Shown: piece after piece, positions 15,008 to 22,315 of the stretch
Layout: the number at the start of each line of letters is the position of its first letter
Numbering within the stretch: the stretch's first letter is position 1
Source: GSA-30 sp036568765
Lineage (GTDB): Bacteria > Pseudomonadota > Gammaproteobacteria > Xanthomonadales > Rhodanobacteraceae
Length of the DNA stretch: 64,000 nucleotides
Assembly: GCF_036568765.1 (NCBI RefSeq)
Contig: NZ_DATCRY010000019.1
Coordinates: 18,723 to 82,722, forward strand
Direction of reading: 5' to 3'
Notes under the pieces: model-generated
What the model was told of the DNA's origin: nothing
Database searches by the model: none
The model's input: the letters and a program-made list of their open reading frames with translations, nothing else
Translations under genes and position numbers: made by a program

Positions 15008-15036
15008 AGCTCTGGCGTCAATACGGAGCACAGCTT

Positions 15037-16110
15037 TCAGGCAGCCTGTAATGCGTCGTTCGGCAAAGCTCGCGGCGCGCACGAAGCCACTGCTTCGGCG
15101 ATCGCCTGGATATGCGCAGGCGTCGTGCCACAACAGCCACCCACCAGATTAAGCAAGCCATCGCGCGCGAAGCCGCCGATCACTGCGGCCATCTGTTCGG
15201 GCGTTTCGTCGTACTCGCCAAAAGCATTGGGCAAACCGGCGTTCGGATGGGTACTGACGAAGCACCCAGCGATATTGGCCAACGTCTGCACATGCGGTCG
15301 CAGGTCCGCCGCACCGAGCGCGCAATTGAGACCTACCGACAAGGGGCGCGCATGGCGCACCGAGTAGTAGAATGCCTCGGCGGTCTGGCCCGACAGGGTG
15401 CGGCCGGAACGGTCGGTGATGGTGCCGGAGATCATCACCGGCAACCGATAGCCCCGCTCGGCAAATACTTCGCTGATCGCAAACAGCGCAGCTTTGGCAT
15501 TGAGCGTGTCGAAAATGGTCTCGACCATCAGCACATCGGCGCCGCCGTCGATCAGGCCCCGTGTCGCTTCCGTGTAATTGAGCACCAGTTCTTCAAACGT
15601 GACGTTGCGAAAGCCCGGGTCGTTGACGTCCGGCGACAGCGAAGCAGTGCGGCTGGTCGGACCAAGCACGCCGATCACAAAACGCGGGCGCTCTGGCGTT
15701 TCGACGGCATCGCAAGCTGCGCGTGCCAGCGCCGCGCCTTCGCGATTGAGCTCATAAGCCAGGTGTTCTAGATGGTAGTCGGCCTGACTGATGCGCGTGG
15801 AGTTGAACGTATTCGTTTCCACCAGGTCGGCGCCGGCGCGCAGATAGGCTTCGTGCACACCGCGAATAATGTCGGGCTTGGTGAGCGTAAGCAGGTCATT
15901 GTTACCCATGAGGTCGCAACTACCCGGATGTTCGTGCGCGTGTTTGCTATCGTGCCCGTGCTCGAAACGCTCTCCGCGGAAGCTGGCCTCGTCCAGCTGA
16001 TGGCCTTGCAGCATGGTGCCCATGCCGCCGTCGAGAATCAGGATACGTTCGCGCAGCGCAGCTTCTAACTTGCCAATGCGCTCGGGACGATACCAGGGCA
16101 ACTGACTCAT
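15037..16110 (-). CDS. metH: Methionine synthase, N-terminal homocysteine S-methyltransferase domain
   Basis: 357 residues forming the zinc-dependent homocysteine-binding barrel of MetH as a separate protein. It starts with ILDGGMGTMLQGHQLDEASFRG, typical of the family. The zinc-ligand cysteines are expected in SVGLNCALGA and in LVGGCCGTTPAHI near the C-terminus. It activates homocysteine for methyl transfer from the cobalamin held by the downstream product. A split MetH is known from Xanthomonadales and is not taken as a frameshift: the spacer is long and both parts have proper ends. It lies 3 nt downstream of the ArsR-methyltransferase gene, so it is co-transcribed. Confidence 0.95.
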   Translation of the reverse strand: MSQLPWYRPERIGKLEAALRERILILDGGMGTMLQGHQLDEASFRGERFEHGHDSKHAHEHPGSCDLMGNNDLLTLTKPDIIRGVHEAYLRAGADLVETNTFNSTRISQADYHLEHLAYELNREGAALARAACDAVETPERPRFVIGVLGPTSRTASLSPDVNDPGFRNVTFEELVLNYTEATRGLIDGGADVLMVETIFDTLNAKAALFAISEVFAERGYRLPVMISGTITDRSGRTLSGQTAEAFYYSVRHARPLSVGLNCALGAADLRPHVQTLANIAGCFVSTHPNAGLPNAFGEYDETPEQMAAVIGGFARDGLLNLVGGCCGTTPAHIQAIAEAVASCAPRALPNDALQAA

Positions 16111-16113
16111 GCT

Positions 16114-17055
16114 TCAACTCCTCGCCGGCTTGCGCGCCAGCAGGCTGATGACTTCGAAATGCGGCGCTTTGCGCTCGCGGCTCAGACGCGAACAACTGAC
16201 GACTTCGAGCTTGGCCGTCTTTGCGAAGCCTTCCAGCTCAAGGCTGGTGAAGCCCAGATTGCGATGATCGAATGGCTCCACCACGGCACGATGGTCGTGT
16301 TTGCCTAACGTCACGGCCAGTAGCTTGCCGCCGGGCCGCAGCACGCGCGCCGCTTCGGTAACCGCTAAGGCAGGTTGCTGAGCGTAAGTGAGGGCATGCA
16401 GCATCAAAACAAGATCGAAGCTGGCATCGCTCAGCGCGAGTTGCTGCATATCGCCCTGTTCGACGCGCACGTGTCCGAACGGCTTCAGACGCGTTTGCGC
16501 GGCCTCGACGACGCGCTCGCTACTGTCGACGCAGACGATGGAGCGGGCATGCGGTGCGAGCAGTTCGGCGGTCAAACCATCGCCGGAGGCGATGTCGAGC
16601 ACGTCGCCGGTTTCCAGCAGTTGGAGCAGGGCGCGCGCCACAGTTTCCCAGGTGCGGCCCGGGGAATAGTGGCGCTCCATATCGCCCGCCACAGTATCGG
16701 CCCAACCCTGGTCGCGTGCGCGCTGCGCCAGCACGCTGGGCAGCCGTTCGGCATCTTCGCGCAGCAAGGCATCGTCGATGCTCTCGCGCAGCGATTTGAG
16801 CAGCTCGTGCTGCTTCTCGTCGCCTTCGCTATTGGCGCGGTAGTACGCCGAGACGCCGGCGCGGCGGTCGCGCACCAGATCGGCCTCCTTGAGCTTGGCC
16901 AGATGCGTGGACACCCGCGGCTGGGCGAGGTGCAGTACGGCAGCCAGCTCCGCGACGGTCAGTTCCTCGCGCTCAAGGAGGGCGAGCAGACGCACGCGGG
17001 TCGGGTCCGCCAGCAGGCGTAGCACGCCGGAAGCGGTGGCCAGATCCATAGGCAT
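16114..17055 (-). CDS. ArsR-type regulator fused to a SAM-dependent methyltransferase
   Basis: 313 residues. Residues 5-85 form an ArsR winged helix (LLADPTRVRLLALLEREELTVAELAAVLHLAQPRVSTHLAKL). Residues 140-300 are a class I methyltransferase (GDVLDIASGDGLTAELLAPHA, then FDLVLMLHALTYAQQ). This fusion is common upstream of metH in this group and would let the operon respond to SAM/SAH or a methylated product. The start may be the second ATG (17049), which has better spacing from AAGG. A perfect TATCGCGATA palindrome at 17061-17070 is a candidate autoregulatory site. Its stop lies 3 nt from metH-N. Confidence 0.9.
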   Translation of the reverse strand: MPMDLATASGVLRLLADPTRVRLLALLEREELTVAELAAVLHLAQPRVSTHLAKLKEADLVRDRRAGVSAYYRANSEGDEKQHELLKSLRESIDDALLREDAERLPSVLAQRARDQGWADTVAGDMERHYSPGRTWETVARALLQLLETGDVLDIASGDGLTAELLAPHARSIVCVDSSERVVEAAQTRLKPFGHVRVEQGDMQQLALSDASFDLVLMLHALTYAQQPALAVTEAARVLRPGGKLLAVTLGKHDHRAVVEPFDHRNLGFTSLELEGFAKTAKLEVVSCSRLSRERKAPHFEVISLLARKPARS

Positions 17056-17060
17056 CCTTG

Positions 17061-17070
17061 TATCGCGATA
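17061..17070. promoter_or_regulatory. TATCGCGATA palindrome, candidate ArsR-type operator
   Basis: A perfect 10-bp palindrome lying 6 nt upstream of the ArsR-methyltransferase start, in the divergent spacer with the acyl-CoA dehydrogenase gene. Position fits autoregulation; the operator role is inferred. Confidence 0.4.
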
Positions 17071-17190
17071 GAGGGATAAAGGCTAGGGCTGCCAGGGGCA
17101 TCCGTCAAGAGCATGCTGCGGGTGCACACGGCAAAAAGGCCCCCTCCCGCTAAACTAGAGAGCTTTCCCCGTTTCCGCCGGAGTACCCCC

Positions 17191-18351
17191 ATGGATTTCA
17201 GCTTTACCGAAGACCAGCTGTCGATTCAGTCCATTGCCCGCGATTTTGCGCAGAAGCGCATCGCGCCGGTGGCGGCTGAGCTGGATGCCAAGGGCGAGTT
17301 CCCGCTCGATAACATTCGCGAAATGGGCCAGCTCGGTCTGATGGGCATCGAGGTGCCGGAGGAATACGGCGGCGCCGGCATGGATCCGATCGCCTATGTA
17401 TTGGCGATGATCGAAATTGCCGCCGCAGACGCGGCCACGTCCACCGTCATGTCGGTAAACAATTCGCTGTTCTGCAATGGCATTCTCAAGCACGGCAACG
17501 AGGACCAGAAACAGAAGTACGTGCGTGCGATCGCTTCGGGCGAGGCCATCGGCGCCTATGCGCTGACCGAGCCGCAGTCCGGTTCCGATGCGTCGGCGAT
17601 GCATACACGCGCCACGAAGAACGCCAAGGGCGATTGGGTGATCAACGGCAAGAAGAGCTGGATCACCTCCGGCCCCGTGGCCCGTTATATCGTGCTGTTC
17701 GCCATCACTACGCCGGGCATCGGCGCCAAGGGCGTATCGGCTTTCATCGTCGATACCCAGTTGCCGGGCTTTCATGCGGGCAAGACCGAGCCGAAGCTCG
17801 GCATCCGTGCCTCGGCCACCTGCGAAATCGAATTTTCCGACTATGTTCTGCCGAAGGAAAACCTGCTGGGCGAAGAGGGCAAAGGCTTCTCCATCGCCAT
17901 GGGCGTGCTCGATGCCGGTCGCATCGGTATCGCGTCGCAGTCGGTCGGTATCGCGCGTGCCGCTTATGAGGCAACGCTTCAATGGTCGCGCGATCGCAAG
18001 GCTTTCGGCCAGCCGATCGGTACCTTCCAGATGACCCAGGCCAAGATCGCCGACATGAAGTGCAAGCTCGATGCGGCCACCTTGCTCACGCTGCGTGCGG
18101 CCTGGGCCAAGGGGCAGGCGGAGCAGAATGGCGGTCGCTTCGGCACGGAGGCTTCGGTGGCCAAGCTGGTGGCGTCGGAAGCGGCCATGTGGATCTCCCA
18201 CCAGGCGGTGCAGATCCATGGCGGTATGGGCTACTCGAAGGAAATGCCGCTTGAGCGTTATTTCCGCGATGCCAAGATCACCGAGATCTATGAGGGCACC
18301 AGCGAAATCCAGCGTTTGGTGATTGCGCGTTCCGAAACCGGTCTGCGCTGA
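17191..18351 (+). CDS. Acyl-CoA dehydrogenase
   Basis: A 386-residue flavoenzyme that introduces a trans-2,3 double bond into acyl-CoA and passes electrons to ETF in fatty-acid or branched-chain amino-acid degradation. N-terminal helical domain, middle beta domain with YALTEPQSGSDAS and WITSGPVA, and C-terminal helical domain with the catalytic base in IYEGTSEIQR (about Glu368). The length is standard for short-chain or butyryl-type members; exact chain-length specificity cannot be read. The ATG at 17191 matches the family N-terminus MDFSFTEDQ; the frame extends to 17113 without merit. Confidence 0.95.
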   Translation: MDFSFTEDQLSIQSIARDFAQKRIAPVAAELDAKGEFPLDNIREMGQLGLMGIEVPEEYGGAGMDPIAYVLAMIEIAAADAATSTVMSVNNSLFCNGILKHGNEDQKQKYVRAIASGEAIGAYALTEPQSGSDASAMHTRATKNAKGDWVINGKKSWITSGPVARYIVLFAITTPGIGAKGVSAFIVDTQLPGFHAGKTEPKLGIRASATCEIEFSDYVLPKENLLGEEGKGFSIAMGVLDAGRIGIASQSVGIARAAYEATLQWSRDRKAFGQPIGTFQMTQAKIADMKCKLDAATLLTLRAAWAKGQAEQNGGRFGTEASVAKLVASEAAMWISHQAVQIHGGMGYSKEMPLERYFRDAKITEIYEGTSEIQRLVIARSETGLR

Positions 18352-18390
18352 CGCTAGTACGGAATGCCGAGGCTTGCCCCAGCCGAGCCG

Positions 18391-18424
18391 CCTCTCTCCC
18401 GGCGTTGCCGTGGGAGAGGCGTGG
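18391..18424. repeat. REP-like hairpin
   Basis: CCTCTCTCCCGG and CCGTGGGAGAGG pair in the gap between convergent genes. Flanking GTGGGGTGAGG matches the family at 14879-15007. It could end transcription of the dehydrogenase gene, though no T-run follows. Confidence 0.5.
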
Positions 18425-18436
18425 GGTGAGGAAGCC

Positions 18437-19135
18437 TCAGCGCAGTTGCACGCTTACCACTTGCTCTTGCGCCCGATAAAGCTGCGGAAAATATCGCTGC
18501 AAGTTAACTACCTTCGGCGCGTCGTTGACCACGATATAGCGGTCGTCCGGATGCAGGCGTGCGTAGTCCTGGTGATATGCCTCCGCTGGATAGAAAGCTT
18601 TCAGCGGCACCACCTGTGTCATGATCGGATCGCCGAATGCCTTGGCCGCGCCCAATTGCGCGATATACGCTTTGGCAACGCGCTCCTGTTCCGGTGAGCT
18701 GTAAAAAATCGCCGAGCGATACTGTGTACCGACATCCGGTCCCTGCCGATTGAGCAAGGTAGGGTCGGTGGCCACCGTGAAGAACACGCGCAGCAGCTCG
18801 CCGTAGCTGATCTGCGCCGGGTCGTACAGGATCTTGACCGACTCGGCGTGGCCGGTGTCGCCGTCGCTCACCTGGTCGTATGTCGCCGTCGCGGCGCTAC
18901 CGCCGGAATAGCCCGACCAGACCTTCTTCACGCCCTTGACGTGTTCGAACACGGCTTCGACGCCCCAGAAGCAACCTCCGGCCAGGACGGCGACTTCTTC
19001 GCTATGGGTCGTGGCCAGCGGGGTGTCGGTTTGCGGTGAGGGCAGGGCGGCGTCGCGGCTGATCGCCGGGGCGCTGCAGGCAGCTACTCCGGCGGCGATG
19101 AACAGGGCGGCGAGAGGTTTCAGAGGCAGGGACAT
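18437..19135 (-). CDS. msrA: Peptide methionine sulfoxide reductase MsrA, lipoprotein form
   Basis: Reduces methionine-S-sulfoxide in proteins. The catalytic motif GGCFWGVEAVF places the nucleophilic cysteine at residue 55. SGYSGGSAATATYDQVSDGDTGHAE (key residues Y-S-G-G and G-D-T-G-H-A-E) follows as in all MsrA. The N-terminus MSLPLKPLAALFIAAGVAAC is a lipoprotein signal with the lipobox Cys at 20, so this copy should be membrane-anchored and periplasmic, repairing envelope proteins. The ATG at 19135 is chosen over 19165 because it opens the signal. It follows the S4-protein gene by 52 nt and may end that operon. Confidence 0.93.
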   Translation of the reverse strand: MSLPLKPLAALFIAAGVAACSAPAISRDAALPSPQTDTPLATTHSEEVAVLAGGCFWGVEAVFEHVKGVKKVWSGYSGGSAATATYDQVSDGDTGHAESVKILYDPAQISYGELLRVFFTVATDPTLLNRQGPDVGTQYRSAIFYSSPEQERVAKAYIAQLGAAKAFGDPIMTQVVPLKAFYPAEAYHQDYARLHPDDRYIVVNDAPKVVNLQRYFPQLYRAQEQVVSVQLR

Positions 19136-19187
19136 GAGTGCGCTCCATCGGGGGACACTCGGCAATTCGCCGCTCGGTCCCAGCCGG

Positions 19188-19409
19188 TTACCTCACGTCG
19201 ATCACATGAATGACGATGTCGTCCAATTGGACCTTCTGGCCCGAGTGGATCTTGCACGTCTTGCGCAGCTCCTGGACGCCGTCGACCATGACCGCGCCAC
19301 TGGCGACGATAGCCTTGCCCGCGCCGCCGCTATCGCACAAGCCGCTGAGCTTGAGCAATTGATTCAGCTCCACGTAGTCGCGGTCCAGTTCGAATTCCAG
19401 CTCGGTCAT
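19188..19409 (-). CDS. S4-domain RNA-binding protein (YbcJ-like)
   Basis: 73 residues, essentially one S4 RNA-binding domain: YVELNQLLKLSGLCDSGGAGKAIVASGAVMVDG, then ELRKTCKIHSGQKVQL. Small free-standing S4 proteins such as YbcJ bind structured RNA and are linked to ribosome function. Its ATG overlaps the barstar stop by four bases (ATGA), so it is translationally coupled to the RNase/inhibitor pair. Whether it takes part in that system or is only co-expressed is unknown. Confidence 0.85.
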   Translation of the reverse strand: MTELEFELDRDYVELNQLLKLSGLCDSGGAGKAIVASGAVMVDGVQELRKTCKIHSGQKVQLDDIVIHVIDVR

Positions 19410-19840
19410 GCATCGGCCTCGTCGGCAGCGCTTTCGGGCAATGCGACACAGGCGAAGAACGGTACGCTGGCGGCGTGCCAGCTTTCGGCGGCCTCGTCGA
19501 GGATGTCCAGGAAAATATCGAACTCCGCCTCGTCGGCGTCGCGCAGCGTTTCGGCGTGCACGATCAGGAGCAGATAACCCTTGGCGCGCAGCCACGACAG
19601 GTCGCGCAAGCTGTCCGAGAGCGCATCCCAGTTGCCGCCGAAGCCGGCCGGAAAGTGCAGTGCATCGTCCAGGTGGCGCAGCAGCGAGGCCTTATCGGTG
19701 CAATCGTGCAGGTCGATCGATAGCGTGCGCAGCGAAGTGGATTGGGCCGCGCGGTCGAGCGCGGCGATATCGTCCTGGGTGACGAAGAAGACGCCATTGC
19801 TGGCCGCGTCATTCAGGTCGATGTCGAGCAGGGAATTCAT
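19406..19840 (-). CDS. Barstar-family RNase inhibitor
   Basis: 144 residues matching the barstar fold: a central LRTLSIDLHDCTDKASLLRHLDDALHFPAGFGGNWDALSDSL, with the FGGNWDAL inhibitory helix-loop characteristic of the family, and a C-terminal domain ending with FFACVALPE. It should stay in the cytoplasm and plug the active site of the cognate barnase-type RNase encoded immediately upstream. Its start overlaps the RNase stop (ATGA), ensuring matched synthesis. Confidence 0.9.
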   Translation of the reverse strand: MNSLLDIDLNDAASNGVFFVTQDDIAALDRAAQSTSLRTLSIDLHDCTDKASLLRHLDDALHFPAGFGGNWDALSDSLRDLSWLRAKGYLLLIVHAETLRDADEAEFDIFLDILDEAAESWHAASVPFFACVALPESAADEADA

Positions 19841-20262
19841 GGATGTACCCGGAAGCAGCGGAAGCTGCTGTAGTGATCGGCTGTGTAGTAGTACACCGTC
19901 GGTGGCGTGCCGCCGGTGATGATGCGTCGTGCACCGCGATCGCCGCTACCTGGCGTTTCGACGGTGTATTCGTGGTAGTAGCCATTCGCCTGGGACGGCA
20001 GCAGGCCTTCGCGATTGCCAAATACCGTGCCGTCCTGGCGATGCGGGAACGGACCGCCGCTTTCGATCAGGTTGATGGTCTGCGAGGCTTCCGGCGGCAG
20101 GAAGGCAGGCAATACCGGGCACCCTCCCTGGGCCCGGCTGCCGGCCGGCGTATCGGCCTGGCGTTGTGGAGTATCTACCTGGCGCTGCGGTGCGGGCTTG
20201 AAGTAGAGCCAGCCTACTAGTGCGACCAGAATCAATATCGGAAGAATGCGATTGGCGCGCAT
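19837..20262 (-). CDS. Barnase/RNase N1-T1 family ribonuclease with N-terminal membrane segment
   Basis: 141 residues. The C-terminal half carries the microbial RNase motifs: YHEYTVETPG (catalytic Glu), GARRIITGG (Arg) and TADHYSSFRCF (His), preceded by LPPEASQTINLI and VFGNREGLLP. Residues 5-22 are a single hydrophobic segment, so the enzyme is secreted or anchored with its domain outside the cytoplasm. It cleaves single-stranded RNA after guanosine by family analogy. The barstar gene follows with a 4-nt overlap. The ATG at 20262 is preferred; the open frame upstream lacks sensible sequence. Role could be nutritional or antagonistic. Confidence 0.9.
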   Translation of the reverse strand: MRANRILPILILVALVGWLYFKPAPQRQVDTPQRQADTPAGSRAQGGCPVLPAFLPPEASQTINLIESGGPFPHRQDGTVFGNREGLLPSQANGYYHEYTVETPGSGDRGARRIITGGTPPTVYYYTADHYSSFRCFRVHP

Positions 20263-20279
20263 GTGGGATCCTCGGACGT

Positions 20280-21131
20280 TCACCGGTGGGGCGCGTCGAC
20301 ACGTGCTTGCAAGGCCATCGCCGCGGCTGGGTTGCGGTGCTTGGCGGCGCTGATGAAGAAGATAAAGACATCGCGCGCTTCGCTGTCGGGCAGTGTGGCA
20401 GCTACATGCGGAAGTTCGGGATTGTCCCGGCCATCCGCCCAACGGTGCGCGCGTGCCGACCAGGCATCCAGATCTTGCGCGCCGTAACCTGTGGCAACGC
20501 CATCTTCGCTGCGCATCAATCGGGCATAGGTGAAATCGCCCGTGATATCGGCGAGCGACGGATACTCCGGCGAATCGGTGAAAACGGTGGGTATGCGATG
20601 CGAGCGGGCCAGCGCTACATATTCGACGCTGAGAAAACTGGAATGCCGTACTTCCAGTACGTGCCGCAGCGGACGCCCAGCCAGCGTGGTCGGCAACAGA
20701 CCCAGGAATGCATCCAGATCGTCAGCATCGAAGCGACGGGACGGCGGTAACTGCCATAGGATCGGTCCCAGGCGATTGCCCATCTGATCGAGTCCGCCTT
20801 CGATAAACCCCCGAATGCCTTTGTCAGTATCGGCCAGGCGTTTGCCCTCGGTGATATAGCGCGGAGCTTTGAGCGAGAACACGAAGCCTTCGGGCGTTTC
20901 GGCTGCCCAGCGCGCATAAGTGGCTGGTTTCTGCGCACCGTAAAAAGTGCCATTGATTTCGATCGCGCGAAGGTGGCGACTGGCGTATTCCAGCTCGCGC
21001 TTCTGCGCCAGTCCATCCGGATAGAAGTTCTTGCGCCAGGGCGCATACGTCCAGCCGCCGATGCCGGCACGGATTGCATGCTGCGCTACGGGAGCGGTGA
21101 ACAGGTCATTGCTGGTGGCATGGGTGGGCAT
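20280..21131 (-). CDS. DUF72 family protein
   Basis: 283 residues of the DUF72 (YecE-like) TIM-barrel-like family. Motifs: IGGWTYAPWRKNFYP, LRAIEINGTFYGAQKPATYARWA, FVFSLKAPRYITE, LGPILWQLPP and the C-terminal DVFIFFISAAKHRNPAAA. Function is not established; structural similarity to nucleases or isomerases has been proposed for the family. The ATG at 21131 is chosen; 21194 adds an unlikely tail. It lies 17 nt upstream of the RNase gene, heading the same operon. Confidence 0.88.
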   Translation of the reverse strand: MPTHATSNDLFTAPVAQHAIRAGIGGWTYAPWRKNFYPDGLAQKRELEYASRHLRAIEINGTFYGAQKPATYARWAAETPEGFVFSLKAPRYITEGKRLADTDKGIRGFIEGGLDQMGNRLGPILWQLPPSRRFDADDLDAFLGLLPTTLAGRPLRHVLEVRHSSFLSVEYVALARSHRIPTVFTDSPEYPSLADITGDFTYARLMRSEDGVATGYGAQDLDAWSARAHRWADGRDNPELPHVAATLPDSEARDVFIFFISAAKHRNPAAAMALQARVDAPHR

Positions 21132-21253
21132 GGCTACGGATCGAAGCGATGGCGCTCCATGATGCCACGACCAGGGCGGCGTGACTTCATGCACGCGCCA
21201 GCAGTGCCTCGGCGCGCGCAGATTCTGCGTTCCATACCGCGAAGGGATCGATC

Positions 21254-22237
21254 ATGCAGCGCATCGGGGGTGTGTTGTTGGCTATGCTGGCTTGCTGGGG
21301 CATCAATGCGTTCGCGCAGTCCGAGTCGTCTCCGCAAGTGTTCGCACCGGGGACGATTTCCGGGCCGGCGGGAGAAGATTCGGCGGCTTTTTCGCCCGAT
21401 GGCAATACGCTCGTTTTCGATCGAAGCAGCGGTCAAAACCAGCTGATTCTGGTGGCGCATCGTGTGGGCGGTCAGTGGCAGGCCGCACAGATCGCGCCCT
21501 TCTCCGGACGCTGGCTCGATCATGACCCGGCGATGTCGCCGGACGGGCGCTTTGTAGTCTTTAGCTCGAATCGTCCCGACACTGCCGACGGCAAAGCACT
21601 GGATGCACAGTTGGACAACGGCAAGGTATCGCCGGGCTGGGGCGGTCGCTTATGGAAGGTCGAGCGCCACGGTGACCGCTGGGGCGACCCCGTATTACTG
21701 CCGGTAACCGTCAATCAGGGGACGCGGACGTATTCACCGAGTATTGCGGCCGATGGCACGTTGTATTTCCAGCGGCCTGTGGCCGGCGGCGGGCAGGGAG
21801 CATTCAAGCTGTACCGATCGGTCTATCGCAACGGTGCCTACCAGGAGGCCGAGCCGCTCAAGCTGGGTACTGCCGAATCCCATGAACTCGATCCGGCAAT
21901 TGCACCGGACCAGTCGTTTATCGTGTTCGACGCCAATGATGCCGGCAAGGACGGGCCGGATCGTTTGTACATTGCTTTTCGCGAGGGCGACGGCTGGAGC
22001 AAGCCGGTCGACCTGGGGGATGAGGTCAATCGCGGGCAGCCGTGGGGATCGCATCTGGGGCCGGATGGCCACACACTCTACTTCAGCAGCACCCGCGGCA
22101 CCCGTACGGCCTATCCCCGTGCACCTGGGCAGGCACAGCAGGATCTGGTGCGGATGCAGAGCTGGGATAACGGCAACGACAACCTCTGGTCGGTGTCTCT
22201 CGTACCCTGGCTGGATGCGCACCGCCAGAACGGTTGA
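21254..22237 (+). CDS. Secreted PD40/TolB-like beta-propeller protein (copy 1)
   Basis: 327 residues with a signal peptide (LLAMLACWGINAFAQ, cleavage near residue 22) and repeated PD40 motifs: DSAAFSPDGNTLVFDRS, HDPAMSPDGRFVVFSSNR, YSPSIAADGTLYF, LDPAIAPDQSFIVFDAND and SHLGPDGHTLYFSSTR. These blades form a TolB-type propeller in the periplasm, usually binding ligands or proteins rather than acting as an enzyme. It is clearly paralogous to 61783-62799 at the other end of the window. The serine hydrolase gene follows 78 nt later and may be co-expressed. Confidence 0.85.
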   Translation: MQRIGGVLLAMLACWGINAFAQSESSPQVFAPGTISGPAGEDSAAFSPDGNTLVFDRSSGQNQLILVAHRVGGQWQAAQIAPFSGRWLDHDPAMSPDGRFVVFSSNRPDTADGKALDAQLDNGKVSPGWGGRLWKVERHGDRWGDPVLLPVTVNQGTRTYSPSIAADGTLYFQRPVAGGGQGAFKLYRSVYRNGAYQEAEPLKLGTAESHELDPAIAPDQSFIVFDANDAGKDGPDRLYIAFREGDGWSKPVDLGDEVNRGQPWGSHLGPDGHTLYFSSTRGTRTAYPRAPGQAQQDLVRMQSWDNGNDNLWSVSLVPWLDAHRQNG

Positions 22238-22315
22238 GGGAGGCAGTCCGGCTCTGGCGCGAGGAGGCAATTGTCGCGATAGTGTCGCTTTGCGTTTGAC
22301 TCGAGGAAGCCTGCA

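Noticed and set aside
12162..16110. metH interrupted by a frameshift
   Set aside because: The halves are in separate cistrons with a 190-bp spacer and complete domains; the split is a natural arrangement in this order.
17155..18219. Minus-strand frame of 354 codons opposite the acyl-CoA dehydrogenase gene
   Set aside because: Completely overlaps a clear enzyme gene and shows no family motifs.
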